Of a DNA stretch of 28,483 bases, positions 15,735 through 23,801 are shown piece after piece. Where the stretch lies: contig CABUHI010000020.1 of the NCBI GenBank assembly GCA_902491345.1, positions 1 through 28,483 of the forward strand. The letters are read 5' to 3'. Each line of letters starts with the position of its first letter. Position 1 is the stretch's first letter. A model generated the notes under the pieces. The model was not told the DNA's origin and did not search any database. It was given only the letters and a program-made list of their open reading frames with translations. The position numbers and the translations under genes were made by a program. Source of the stretch: an uncultured Collinsella sp. (GTDB taxonomy: Bacteria > Actinomycetota > Coriobacteriia > Coriobacteriales > Coriobacteriaceae).

Positions 15735-16244
15735 CTAGTTCTCGGCTTGCTCAACCCGCACCTTGACACGTGTCGGATTGCCGTGGCTGTCGAGGGTCTT
15801 GGCATCGAGTGCCTGGATCTCGATGTACGCCTCGCCTTCTTTGATGTCGCCGGCGGGGCACGTCTCGATTGTCTTGCCGGTCTCGACCACACCGGATTCG
15901 TACATGGTCTCGTCGTTTTGGATGACGCGGAATCGCTGGGGAAATCTATTGTCTTGGACGTTTTGCACGTTGACGCGCAGCTTGCCGTCCTCCTGCAGCT
16001 GAGCGACCGGCGCGACCGAAATCGTCATCATGTTGTCGCGGACGATAGCGTCGAGCTCATCTTGGATTTCCTGACGCGTTTTGCCCTCGGCCGTCGTAAC
16101 CGAAGCGCCCGCCTCGGGTACGGGCTGCGACTGCCAAGCGTATAGTCCTACGGCGACAAGGGCGCAGACGATGGCCAAACAGGCAACGATGAGCTTCTTG
16201 CGACGACCCAGGCCTACAAAGTGGGGTGGCCTCTTCGCGCTCAT
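15735..16244 (-). CDS. single-pass membrane protein with extracytoplasmic domain
   Basis: This 169-residue protein has a basic N-terminus (to about 17), one transmembrane helix (18-38, LIVACLAIVCALVAVGLYAW), and an outside domain of about 130 residues with a single cysteine (ETCPAGDI). The C-terminal part (YIEIQALDAKTLDSHGNP then VKVRVEQ) looks like a small beta-sandwich. The ATG at 16244 overlaps the stop of the 98-residue gene by four bases (ATGA), so I reject a longer upstream reading to 16562. It may be an accessory of the secreted proteins encoded downstream. No family recognised. Confidence 0.75.
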   Translation of the reverse strand: MSAKRPPHFVGLGRRKKLIVACLAIVCALVAVGLYAWQSQPVPEAGASVTTAEGKTRQEIQDELDAIVRDNMMTISVAPVAQLQEDGKLRVNVQNVQDNRFPQRFRVIQNDETMYESGVVETGKTIETCPAGDIKEGEAYIEIQALDAKTLDSHGNPTRVKVRVEQAEN

Positions 16245-16537
16245 GCGGCATCCTTGGTGGTATAGACGCGCGCAAAGGTGGACGGGTCCGCTCCAAAGAG
16301 CATGTGAAGCATCAGACGGCGCGAGTAGACGAGCTCGTCGAAGTCGGGAGGGAGCTCGATGTCGTGGATATGCGCGATGTGGTGGGCGAGCGCCGAGAAC
16401 GACTCGGGGTCGCAGATCACATCGGTGGTAACGTGGTAGACCGTCGTATCGGGGAATGCCTCTTCGTCGAAAGGTAGGAAATGGGGATCGTCGTCGACTT
16501 CGATGGCGATGCCGTACTGGGGCCAGTAATATGCCAT
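16241..16537 (-). CDS. DUF559-like small protein (98 aa)
   Basis: This short cytoplasmic protein begins MAYYWPQYGIAIEVDDDPHF. The pattern 'WP.Y.IAIEVD..PH' followed by a strand 'TVYHVTTDVICDPESF' and a helix resembles the C-terminal half of DUF559, a Vsr/PD-(D/E)xK-like endonuclease fold. The usual N-terminal part is missing, so nuclease activity is doubtful. The ATG is preceded by GGGAGG at four bases, a strong site, and the stop overlaps the next gene (ATGA). It heads the surface-protein run, which is unexpected for a nuclease relative. The family link is by eye only. Confidence 0.6.
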   Translation of the reverse strand: MAYYWPQYGIAIEVDDDPHFLPFDEEAFPDTTVYHVTTDVICDPESFSALAHHIAHIHDIELPPDFDELVYSRRLMLHMLFGADPSTFARVYTTKDAA

Positions 16538-16557
16538 GGGAACCTCCCTGCTTCTGG

Positions 16558-16581
16558 GCCAAAACTTCTATCGGTTTTGGC
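16558..16581 (-). promoter_or_regulatory. leader hairpin before the 98-aa gene
   Basis: A perfect 8-bp inverted repeat (GCCAAAAC and GTTTTGGC, 8-base loop) lies just upstream of the ribosome binding site of the DUF559-like gene. There is no T-tract, so it may be a leader RNA hairpin or an operator. Confidence 0.45.
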
Positions 16582-16882
16582 TGTCGACGCCGACCGTATC
16601 AGCCGCTACTTGACCAATTTCTGACCAAATGCTTGACGGATTGGCGTCTCCGCAGGTAAAAGGCGGCAAAAAATACTCCAACTTTTTTCGAGCGACAATC
16701 GCGCGGTCGGCGACGGCGGGGCCATATGTGTCAAAAGCATCGTCTGCCGAGGAAGCCTTGCCGTTCGCCGAATTGCACGAACGTAAAAATCGCCAATTAT
16801 GGAGACGGTCTCGAACACGTCGACGAAACGATGCGGTAACATCTCCCTGCAAACACTGTAGTTAGCTAAAGGGGGAGTTCGC
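16563..16882. other. 320-base divergent intergenic region
   Basis: This region separates the minus-strand surface cluster from the plus-strand LctD-Etf operon and must hold both promoters. It contains two direct TGACCAA repeats exactly 11 bases apart (16611 and 16622) and a related TTGACGG at 16633, plus the hairpin at 16558-16581. I see no convincing -35/-10 pair for either direction. Reading frames here (for example minus strand 16568-16852) lack a ribosome binding site and recognisable features. Confidence 0.5.
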
Positions 16883-18484
16883 GTGTCTGCAACCATCAAA
16901 CCCTTCACCGACGAGTTCGAAGAGTATGGTCGCGATGAGTCTCGCGCATCGGGCGAGGCCTCGAGCATCTCGTTTCCGACGACGGAAGACGAGGTCCGCG
17001 CCATTTTGGGAAAACTCCATGCCGAGTGTGTCCCGGTAACGGTTCAGGGCGCCCGAACCGGCCTTGCCGCCGGTGCCGTGCCCCACGGCGGGCATATCCT
17101 CAATACTTCCCGTATGAATCGCTACTTGGGCCTTCGCCGCGATGAGCAAGGCCAATTTCTGCTGCGCGTGGAGCCGGGCGTTGTTCTCTCGGAGCTGCGC
17201 AAGCAGCTGAGCAAGAAGGTGCTGCCGACCGCTGGTTGGGACCAGGCATCGCTTGAGGCCTACGAGGAGTTCCAAGAGGCCCCCGAGCAGTTCTTTCCCA
17301 CCGATCCCACCGAGGCGTCTGCCTGTCTGGGCGGCATGGCGGCATGCAACGCCTCCGGCGCCCGCAGCTACGCTTACGGCCCCATGCGCCCGCATATCAC
17401 GGGACTCCACGTCGCGCTGGCTGATGGCGATTTGCTTGAGCTTCAGCGCGGCGAGGCTTTTGCCCAGGGCCGCCACCTGTCGCTCGTGACGGCAGCGGGC
17501 CGTGCACTCGAGCTCGATCTTCCTGACTACACCATGCCCAAGACAAAAAATGCCTCAGGCTATTTCGTTGCGGACGAAATGGACGCCATCGACCTCTTTA
17601 TCGGTGCGTGTGGCACACTCGGCGTCATCACCGAGCTCGAGATTGCCCTGCAGGCGGCGCCTGCGGTCGTTTGGGGCGTGAGCTGCTTCTTTGATAGCGA
17701 AGACAAGGCCGTGTCCTTCACCGATTCTGTGCGTCCCGTCCTGTCCCACGCGGCTGCCATCGAATATTTCGATGCGGGCGCCCTGGATATCCTGCGTCGT
17801 CAGCGTGAGCAGTCGACCGCGTTCGCCTCGCTGCCGGCGCTCGACAAAGACGCCAAGGTCTGTGTCTACGTGGAGCTCGACTGCGACGACGAAGCCCAGG
17901 CGACTGAGGAGCTGTATCACTTGGGGTGGGTACTGGAGCTTGCGGGCGGAAGCGACGATGCGACATGGGTCGCGCGCACCGAGGTCGATCGCGAGTGTCA
18001 GCGATTCTTCCGCCATGCGGTGCCCGAGAGCGTCAACATGCTCATCGACGAGCGTCGCCGCACGGATCCCACCATCACCAAACTGGGCTCGGACATGTCG
18101 GTGCCCAACGCACGCTTGGCCGATGTCATCGCCCTTTATCGCCGCACGTTGGCCGAAAGCGGGCTTGAATCTGCCGCCTGGGGGCACATCGGTAACAACC
18201 ATCTGCATGTGAACATCCTGCCGCGCGATGCGCAGGACTACCGTCGCGGTGGCGAGCTGTTTGCCCAGTGGGCTGCGGAGGTAACGGCTATGGGCGGTGC
18301 CGTTTCTGCCGAGCACGGCGTCGGCAAGATCAAGGCGGGCTTCTTAGAGACGATGTACGGTCACGAGGCCATGGTCGAGTCGGCGCGGCTCAAGCTCCAG
18401 CTCGATCCCGACGGGCAGCTGGGTCGCGGCAACCTGTTTTCGGAGAAGCTCTTGGATGAGCTCGTCCAGAAAGGGAGTGCGTGA
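16883..18484 (+). CDS. lctD: GlcD/LctD-like FAD-dependent 2-hydroxyacid dehydrogenase
   Basis: This 533-residue flavoprotein belongs to the family of glycolate oxidase GlcD, D-lactate dehydrogenase and acetogen LctD. It oxidises a 2-hydroxyacid (lactate most likely) to the 2-oxoacid with FAD. The N-terminal FAD-binding domain (about 28-220) shows PVTVQGARTGLAAGAVP (51-67) and the Gly/Ala-rich NASGARSYAYGP around 156-167. The C-terminal domain has the substrate/metal-site hallmarks HIGNNHLHV (435-443) and EHGVGK (477-482). It is longer than LctD of Acetobacterium (about 467), partly through an insertion near 115-140. The GTG start has GGGGGAG five bases upstream. The EtfB gene begins within a few bases of the stop and EtfA follows, implying that electrons pass to an Etf. 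Substrate is inferred from context. Confidence 0.87.
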   Translation: MSATIKPFTDEFEEYGRDESRASGEASSISFPTTEDEVRAILGKLHAECVPVTVQGARTGLAAGAVPHGGHILNTSRMNRYLGLRRDEQGQFLLRVEPGVVLSELRKQLSKKVLPTAGWDQASLEAYEEFQEAPEQFFPTDPTEASACLGGMAACNASGARSYAYGPMRPHITGLHVALADGDLLELQRGEAFAQGRHLSLVTAAGRALELDLPDYTMPKTKNASGYFVADEMDAIDLFIGACGTLGVITELEIALQAAPAVVWGVSCFFDSEDKAVSFTDSVRPVLSHAAAIEYFDAGALDILRRQREQSTAFASLPALDKDAKVCVYVELDCDDEAQATEELYHLGWVLELAGGSDDATWVARTEVDRECQRFFRHAVPESVNMLIDERRRTDPTITKLGSDMSVPNARLADVIALYRRTLAESGLESAAWGHIGNNHLHVNILPRDAQDYRRGGELFAQWAAEVTAMGGAVSAEHGVGKIKAGFLETMYGHEAMVESARLKLQLDPDGQLGRGNLFSEKLLDELVQKGSA

Positions 18485-18486
18485 AG

Positions 18487-19302
18487 ATGAGCGATTTCCA
18501 TATGGTGGTGTGCGTCAAGGCCGTGCCGGGCAGCACCGAGGTCAAGATGGACCCCAAGACCAATACCATCGTGCGCGATGGCAAGCAGACGGTCATTAAT
18601 CCCTTTGATGCGAGCGCTTTGGAATGCGCGCTGGCGCTGAAAGACGACTTTATCGGCTTTGGCATGGACGTGCGCGTAACGGTGGTGTCGATGGGCATCC
18701 CCGCGACCGAGTTGCTGCTGCGCGACTGCATCGCTCGAGGTGCCGACGACGCGCTGCTGCTGACCGATCGCGCCTTTGCAGGTGCCGATACCCTGGCGAC
18801 CACCTATGCTCTCAAATGCGGCATCGAGGCGCTCGACGAGGACTTCGATCTGCTCATCTGCGGCAAGATGGCGGTGGATGGCGATACGGCCCAGATTGGT
18901 CCCGAGCTTGCCGGTGCCTTTGAGATTCCCTGCGTGACCGACGTGAGCTGCGTGCAAAGCGCGGGCTTTACGACGTGTGGCTCGCTGGCGCTCGTTCACG
19001 GATGCGATGCCGGCGAGGAGACGGTGTGTCTTGAGATGCCGTGCGCGATGACGACTGCCAAGGAGATTGGCCAGTTGCGTATGCCGAGTATTGCCGGTAT
19101 TCGCGCGGCGGAGGAGGCGGACGTGCGCGTGGTCAGTGCCGCCGACGTGAACGCCGACCCCGCGCGTTGCGGTCTTGCCGGGTCGCCGACACAGGTCGTG
19201 CGCTCGTTTGTGCCCGACCGTGATCAAACGTGCGAGACCGTTGAGGGCACGGCGTCCGAGCAGGCGGCAAAGCTTGCCAAGATTATCGAGGGGATGACAT
19301 AG
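18487..19302 (+). CDS. etfB: electron transfer flavoprotein beta subunit
   Basis: This 271-residue EtfB binds a flavin at the interface with EtfA and passes electrons for the neighbouring dehydrogenase. Family features are VVCVKAVPGSTEVKMDPK near the N-terminus, RDGKQTVINPFDASALE (about 30-46), GADDALLLTD (about 85-95), DFDLLICGKMAVDGDTAQIGP (split, about 119-139) and SPTQVVRSF near 235. The VINPFD..ALE and GDTAQIGPELA segments resemble LctB of acetogens, a bifurcating or confurcating Etf. I chose the ATG at 18487 because the AAGGGAG site is nine bases upstream; a GTG at 18481 overlaps the previous stop but leaves only three bases. It abuts etfA exactly. Confidence 0.92.
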   Translation: MSDFHMVVCVKAVPGSTEVKMDPKTNTIVRDGKQTVINPFDASALECALALKDDFIGFGMDVRVTVVSMGIPATELLLRDCIARGADDALLLTDRAFAGADTLATTYALKCGIEALDEDFDLLICGKMAVDGDTAQIGPELAGAFEIPCVTDVSCVQSAGFTTCGSLALVHGCDAGEETVCLEMPCAMTTAKEIGQLRMPSIAGIRAAEEADVRVVSAADVNADPARCGLAGSPTQVVRSFVPDRDQTCETVEGTASEQAAKLAKIIEGMT

Positions 19303-20508
19303 ATGAGCGGAATGATTATCGATAGCGAAGCCTGTATCGGCTGCGGTCGCTGCGTTCGCGCCTGTGCCTCGGGCGGCATCGTAGTGGAAGGCGAGCGACC
19401 CAGCCGATGCGCCCGCGTAACCGACGGCTGCATCCTATGCGGTGGGTGCGTCGACGCCTGCCCTGTCAACGCTATCTCGATCGAGCGTGACGAGGCCGCT
19501 GGTGCGGTTGACCTCGATGCGTATCGAGACATTTGGGTATTCGTGCAGACCGACGAGCACGATACGGTGACTCCCGTTGCTTATGAGCTTATGGGCAAGG
19601 GGCGCGAGCTTGCCGATGCTCGCGGCTGCCGTTTGGTGGCATTGGTCGGCATGAGCCCCGAGAGCTCGCTCGAGGAGCTGGAGCATCTGGTCTGTGCCGG
19701 TGCGGATGAAGTTGTGGTCTGTCGCGACGAGCGTCTGTGTCAAAACGACGCAGAGACCTATGCCCGTCTGATTTGCGATTTGGTGGCCGAGCGCAAGCCC
19801 GAGGCCATCCTCTACGGCGCGACCGCCTTTGGTCGCGAGCTGGCACCTGGTGTCGCCGTACGTTTGCAGACGGGCCTTACGGCCGATTGCACCGTGCTTT
19901 CGATGGATACGGAGACGGGTCTGCTGCAGCAGACGCGCCCGGCGTTTGGCGGCAACTTGATGGCCACCATCATCTGCCCCAGTCACCGACCCCAGATGGC
20001 CACGGTGCGCCCCGGTATTTTTAAGGCGCCCGACTTCGACTACAGCCGTTCTGGAACGATTACCCAGGTAACGCTTTCAGAAGACGTCAAAGCTCGTGTC
20101 GAGATCTCGATTCCCGCCGAGGAGTGGGGACAGCAGGCTTCGATCGCCGATGCCGAGCGCCTGGTCGTGGTGGGTCGCGGCATTGGTTCCAAGAAGAATC
20201 TGCCCCTGATGCGAAAGCTCGCCGAGGCTCTGGGAGCCGAGCTTGGCTGCACGCGACCTGTCGTGGAGGCCGGCTGGTTGGAGTATCGCCATCAGATTGG
20301 CCAGACGGGCGTATCGGTTTCGCCCAAACTTCTCGTGAGTATCGGTGTTTCGGGCGCCATCCAGCATCTTGCCGGCATCGGTGGGGCAGAGTGCATTATC
20401 GCCATCAACGAGGACCCGGATGCCCCCATCTTTGGTGCTGCCCAGTACAAGGTTGTCGGCGATGCCGTCGAGGTCGTCGAGGAGCTACTGGCCCAGCTTG
20501 AGCGCTAG
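19303..20508 (+). CDS. etfA: electron transfer flavoprotein alpha subunit fused to a 2[4Fe-4S] ferredoxin domain
   Basis: This 401-residue EtfA has an N-terminal ferredoxin domain with two complete cluster motifs: C11, C14, C17, C21 and C43, C46, C49, C53. The Etf alpha domains follow (about 75-400). The FAD-binding C-terminal domain shows RGIGS, GQTGVSVSPKLL, GVSGAIQHLAG and NEDPDAPIF, all canonical. An EtfA with ferredoxin clusters next to an LctD-type dehydrogenase is the arrangement of the lactate dehydrogenase/Etf complex of Acetobacterium woodii, which couples lactate oxidation with NAD+ to oxidation of reduced ferredoxin. The start follows the etfB stop directly. Its stop overlaps the stop of the convergent HD gene (shared CTAG), with no terminator between. 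Confidence 0.94.
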   Translation: MSGMIIDSEACIGCGRCVRACASGGIVVEGERPSRCARVTDGCILCGGCVDACPVNAISIERDEAAGAVDLDAYRDIWVFVQTDEHDTVTPVAYELMGKGRELADARGCRLVALVGMSPESSLEELEHLVCAGADEVVVCRDERLCQNDAETYARLICDLVAERKPEAILYGATAFGRELAPGVAVRLQTGLTADCTVLSMDTETGLLQQTRPAFGGNLMATIICPSHRPQMATVRPGIFKAPDFDYSRSGTITQVTLSEDVKARVEISIPAEEWGQQASIADAERLVVVGRGIGSKKNLPLMRKLAEALGAELGCTRPVVEAGWLEYRHQIGQTGVSVSPKLLVSIGVSGAIQHLAGIGGAECIIAINEDPDAPIFGAAQYKVVGDAVEVVEELLAQLER

Positions 20509-21317
20509 GCGCGCGCCAGCCAGTCGCGCATCTCGTCCTTTAGGCGCTCCCAGGTCGCTTGCGTGGCGGGATCGGTAAAGGGGCGCGTAATGCCAAAGGG
20601 CGCGTCGAGCAGGCGATAGATATCGCCCTGCACGCGCGCCAGCGCACGGCTTGCCGGATAGACGAGCTCAAACATAAAGCAGATGAGCCCCACCAAGAAG
20701 TCGGCGGGCTCATCGCGCTCATCGCGCGTGACGCAGCGGTGCTCGTCAAAGGCGGCCAGCGTCGGTGCCGAGAAGTGGCTGGCGAGAAATGCGTCCTCAT
20801 CCACCTTAAGGATGGTCTCGACGGTGCTGTCGGCGATGGTGCGCATAATGTCGATCTTGTCACCATCGCGCACGATATCGCAGAAGCTTCGCGTGCGCAC
20901 GTCGAGCTGCGCGGGTAGACGGAAATCGCTGTGATAGGCAATGCTCGCTCGGATGAGCTCATCTTCTGCCGGGTCATCGATAAAGTCGCGGATGCTCGTT
21001 ACGGCGGGTGCATCGGCGGGATTCTCGCCAAAGAGGACCTCGATGCCCAGCGCCGCATGGCTCATGCTCTCGGCGTCCTTAAAGGTGTCCCAGCGTCGCA
21101 GCTGCTCAAAGCGGCCCATATCGTGTAGCAGGCCGCAAAGCCATGCCAGGTCAATATCTTCTGACGACCAGCCCTGCTCGCGCGCTACGGCATCGCATGC
21201 CTCGGCCACGTGGTACGTATGCTCGATTTTGAGCGCGATGCGTGGGTTGGTGGCGTCGTAGGCATCGGTGTAGCTTTTGAAGGCCGCGCGCGCCCGGTCT
21301 CGATCGATAGCTGTCAT
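20505..21317 (-). CDS. HD-domain phosphohydrolase family protein
   Basis: This 270-residue protein contains an HD domain: H33 or H36 in IEHTYHVAEAC, the doublet H65-D66 in CGLLHDMGRFE, and a distal aspartate in VRDGDKIDIMR (about 149-159). Such proteins use metal ions to hydrolyse phosphate esters of nucleotides. No signal peptide, membrane segment or second known domain is visible, and the substrate cannot be told. The ATG has AGGA nine bases upstream. It is convergent with etfA, overlapping it by four bases, and divergent from azlC across 126 bases. It is probably a single-gene unit. Confidence 0.85.
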   Translation of the reverse strand: MTAIDRDRARAAFKSYTDAYDATNPRIALKIEHTYHVAEACDAVAREQGWSSEDIDLAWLCGLLHDMGRFEQLRRWDTFKDAESMSHAALGIEVLFGENPADAPAVTSIRDFIDDPAEDELIRASIAYHSDFRLPAQLDVRTRSFCDIVRDGDKIDIMRTIADSTVETILKVDEDAFLASHFSAPTLAAFDEHRCVTRDERDEPADFLVGLICFMFELVYPASRALARVQGDIYRLLDAPFGITRPFTDPATQATWERLKDEMRDWLARA

Positions 21318-21443
21318 AATGACTTCCTAAAAAGTTGTGTCTTTCGATCCGGTGGCAATTGTAGGTGAACTCGGTTGCTGTCGGATGATGATTCTGCCGT
21401 GTCGCTACATGCGGTTCGGAGACCTTGTCAGGATGAGAAGCGT

Positions 21444-22136
21444 ATGGTGCTCAAAATCGTTAGAACCGTCTGGCCAGTGATGCTTACCTATGTTGCAATA
21501 GGCGCGCCGTGCGGAATGATCATGGGGCAGACGGGAATGGAACCCTGGATGGTCTTTGCCCTGAGCAGCACGTTTGTGACGGGCAGCGGCCAGTTTATGA
21601 TCTGCAATCTTTGGCTGGCGGGCGTACCGGCACCTTCGATTATCGCGAGCGTTGCCGCCATCTCCTCGCGTTTTGCGCTTTACTCGGCATCGATCGCGCC
21701 GCATCTGACGGGTGCCTCGAAGCGTCAGACGCTGGCTGTCGCCGCGACACTTACCGAGGAGGCATATGGCATCTCGCTTGCCAAGTTGGTTGAAGGGGAG
21801 GATTGGGGCCCGCGCGAGTCCTTTGTGCTCAACGTGATCCTCATCGCAACATGGGGCGTTTCGTGTACGATGGGCGCCATCGTCGGCGCCGTTGTCGATG
21901 TTCCCACCGCCATTGCAGCCTTTGTCTGCACCTCGCTCTTTATCTGCCTGCTCTTTTCGCAGCGGCTGTCGCGCGGTAACGTTGTCGCGGCGGTTTCGGG
22001 CGCGGTGTCCGTCGCCGTATGCAAGTTCTTGGGCCTCGCGAATATTGCCGTGCCGGCAAGCGTCGTGGTCGGCATTGCCATTGCGCTGGCGTGCGATGCT
22101 GTATTTGACGGAAGAGGTGCCCGCGATGCCCGCTAA
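21444..22136 (+). CDS. azlC: AzlC family branched-chain amino acid exporter, large subunit
   Basis: This 230-residue integral membrane protein belongs to the AzlC family (called YgaZ in E. coli), the large subunit of a two-part exporter of branched-chain amino acids. It shows the conserved GAPCGMIMGQTGM near the N-terminus, the segment STFVTGSGQFM (about 43-53), SRFALYSASIAPHL, and LTEEAYGISL, followed by several hydrophobic helices. I chose the ATG at 21444 with a modest AGGA site; the frame extends back to a TTG at 21375 without a site. It overlaps azlD by 11 bases, so the two are co-translated. Confidence 0.88.
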   Translation: MVLKIVRTVWPVMLTYVAIGAPCGMIMGQTGMEPWMVFALSSTFVTGSGQFMICNLWLAGVPAPSIIASVAAISSRFALYSASIAPHLTGASKRQTLAVAATLTEEAYGISLAKLVEGEDWGPRESFVLNVILIATWGVSCTMGAIVGAVVDVPTAIAAFVCTSLFICLLFSQRLSRGNVVAAVSGAVSVAVCKFLGLANIAVPASVVVGIAIALACDAVFDGRGARDAR

Positions 22137-22449
22137 CGAGTTCTTGGTTCTGTGGCTGTCGTCGTGGGCTGCTATCGCGTTCTTTCGCATCGCGCCGGCG
22201 TTCGCCTTGCGCGGGCGGACCCTGTCGCCCCGCATTACCGAGGCCCTGGGCTATATCCCGCCCGCTGCCTTTGCCGCGCTGGTCGCCAACGACTTGGTGA
22301 ACCCCGGCGCGTTCGACGCGGGACTCTGGCCTGCCTTGGTTCCCTGGATTGCGGCCACCGGCGTCGTGGCGGTGGCAATCAAGACAAAGTCGATGTTGTG
22401 GTGCTGCGTTTCGGGCATCGTGTTCTATATCGTTTTGAGCCTCGTATAG
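22126..22449 (+). CDS. azlD: AzlD family branched-chain amino acid exporter, small subunit
   Basis: This 107-residue protein with about four membrane segments is the small subunit of the AzlCD exporter. The pattern 'YIPPAAFAALVANDL' (about 44-58) after an Arg-rich loop and the 'VAVAIKTKSMLWCCVSGI' segment fit the AzlD family. The start is the ATG at 22126, with GAGG eight bases upstream and inside the end of azlC. Longer upstream readings of this frame lie within azlC and are rejected. Confidence 0.86.
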   Translation: MPANEFLVLWLSSWAAIAFFRIAPAFALRGRTLSPRITEALGYIPPAAFAALVANDLVNPGAFDAGLWPALVPWIAATGVVAVAIKTKSMLWCCVSGIVFYIVLSLV

Positions 22450-22590
22450 GAGCAGGACGCGTTATCGTCCCGGCCTAACGAATCGAATTTCTCACCGAGG
22501 CGGTCTGCTTCTTCTGGTACCATGGTCAAACTTTACTGTAGCAAAGCGTGACGTGGGCTTTTGTTCTGCGTCAGCGGAAATGGGGGTTTC

Positions 22591-23613
22591 ATGGCACAGG
22601 AAGCGACCGCCAGCGAGCAAAAGAAATTCAAGGTACCGCGCATCCCGGGCGACATCATGATCTATCCGATGATCGTCGGCCTTTTGCTCAATACCTTCTG
22701 CCCGCAGGTCTTTGAGGTCGGCGGCTTCTTTACGGCTGCCTGCCGCGGCGGCTCCAACACCATCGTTGCCGCGATCTTGCTGTTCGTGGGCGCCGGCATC
22801 AGCTTTAAGTCCACGCCGGGCGCCATCAAGACCGGCATCGTCGTGCTGATTCCTAAGCTTGTAGTGGCAGCCGCGCTGGGTCTGGGCGTCGCGTACTTCT
22901 TTAACGATAACTTTTTAGGCCTGAGCTCGGTCTCTATCATCGGCGGCATTACGTTTTGCAACATGGCGCTCTATACGGGCATCATGGGCGAGTTCGGCGA
23001 TGAGTCCGAGCAGGGCGCTGTCGGTATCCTGTTTTTTACGGCCGGCCCCGCCGTCACGATGATCATCCTTGGTGTTTCGGGTCTCGCCAACATCCCCGTC
23101 GGCACCATCATCGGATCCATCCTGCCGCTCGTTATCGGCATGGTCCTGGGCAACTTGTTCCCGTTTATCAAGAACCTGCTGGTTCCCGGCGCCAATCCCG
23201 CGATCGCCGTCATCGGCTTTCAACTTGGGGCGTCCATGAGCCTGTCGAGCTTTATCACCGGCGGTATTTCCGGCATCTTGCTGGGCCTTGTCACGCTGTT
23301 TGTCGTCGGTCCCATCACCTTTGCGTTCGAGCGCCTGTGCGGTGGTAACGGCAAGGCTGCCGTGGCTTGCTCCACCATCGCCGGCACGGCTATGACCACG
23401 CCGGTTGCTCTCGCCGAGGTCGCGCCGCGCTACGCCGAGCTTGCACCCACCGCGTACGCCCAGATCGCCACTGCCGTTATCATCACGGCAATCATGGCTC
23501 CGATTCTGACCGGCTGGGTCGACAAGAAGTTCTGCCAAGGCAAGGAGGACCTGTCGGTCGAAGGCGTCGAGGCTATTGAGGAGGCCGTCGCGACCGACAT
23601 CGACGGCGAGTAA
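22591..23613 (+). CDS. kdgT: 2-keto-3-deoxygluconate permease
   Basis: This 340-residue membrane protein of about ten segments matches the KdgT family (PF03812), which imports 2-keto-3-deoxygluconate, a product of pectin and uronate breakdown, with protons. Typical features are KVPRIPGDIMIYPMIVGLLL near the N-terminus, FVGAGISFKSTPGA (about 61-74), GGITFCNMALYTGIMGEFGD (about 117-136) and the C-terminal TAMTTPVALAEVAP (about 268-281). The ATG has GGGGG four bases upstream. No KDG kinase or aldolase gene is adjacent, so it either supplies a pathway encoded elsewhere or carries another small acid. It lies 141 bases after azlD and probably has its own promoter; two overlapping palindromes (GGTACC/ACCATGGT near 22517-22526) lie in that gap. 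Confidence 0.9.
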   Translation: MAQEATASEQKKFKVPRIPGDIMIYPMIVGLLLNTFCPQVFEVGGFFTAACRGGSNTIVAAILLFVGAGISFKSTPGAIKTGIVVLIPKLVVAAALGLGVAYFFNDNFLGLSSVSIIGGITFCNMALYTGIMGEFGDESEQGAVGILFFTAGPAVTMIILGVSGLANIPVGTIIGSILPLVIGMVLGNLFPFIKNLLVPGANPAIAVIGFQLGASMSLSSFITGGISGILLGLVTLFVVGPITFAFERLCGGNGKAAVACSTIAGTAMTTPVALAEVAPRYAELAPTAYAQIATAVIITAIMAPILTGWVDKKFCQGKEDLSVEGVEAIEEAVATDIDGE

Positions 23614-23658
23614 CGGCCGTTACCGATAATTGATTCCGGCGTGCAATTCGCGCCGTCC

Positions 23659-23702
23659 GAGCGCCCGAACAGAAACTGTTTTGCAGTGATGTTCGGGCGC
23701 TC
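23659..23702. terminator. hairpin after kdgT
   Basis: A perfect 13-bp inverted repeat (arms GAGCGCCCGAACA at 23659-23671 and TGTTCGGGCGCTC at 23690-23702) encloses a smaller stem ACTG/CAGT. The downstream sequence is TGCTATTATT rather than a clean T-tract, so it may terminate weakly or protect the kdgT mRNA 3' end. Confidence 0.6.
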
Positions 23703-23801
23703 TGCTATTATTCCCCTTACCCCTGCGGAGAAAGGGGCGTTTGACGCCTGGGCGCGACTCGGGCGATTCTGGCCACTTGGATATAGAGGGAATGGCACCT
23801 G

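Noticed and set aside
15735..16562. 275-residue reading of the membrane-protein gene
   Set aside because: The first 106 residues are Arg/His-rich shadow of the 98-residue gene; the ATG at 16244 overlaps its stop in the usual ATGA fashion and precedes a sensible membrane protein.
16568..16852. 94-codon minus-strand frame in the divergent region
   Set aside because: No ribosome binding site and no recognisable sequence; it covers the repeats and likely promoters.
18361..19227. Minus-strand open frame (288 codons) opposite etfB
   Set aside because: Shadow of conserved lctD/etfB coding sequence, with no ribosome binding site or family features.
23611..23622. Palindrome TAACGGCCGTTA at the kdgT stop
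   Set aside because: Short, with half of it at the stop codon; could be chance and has no associated promoter.
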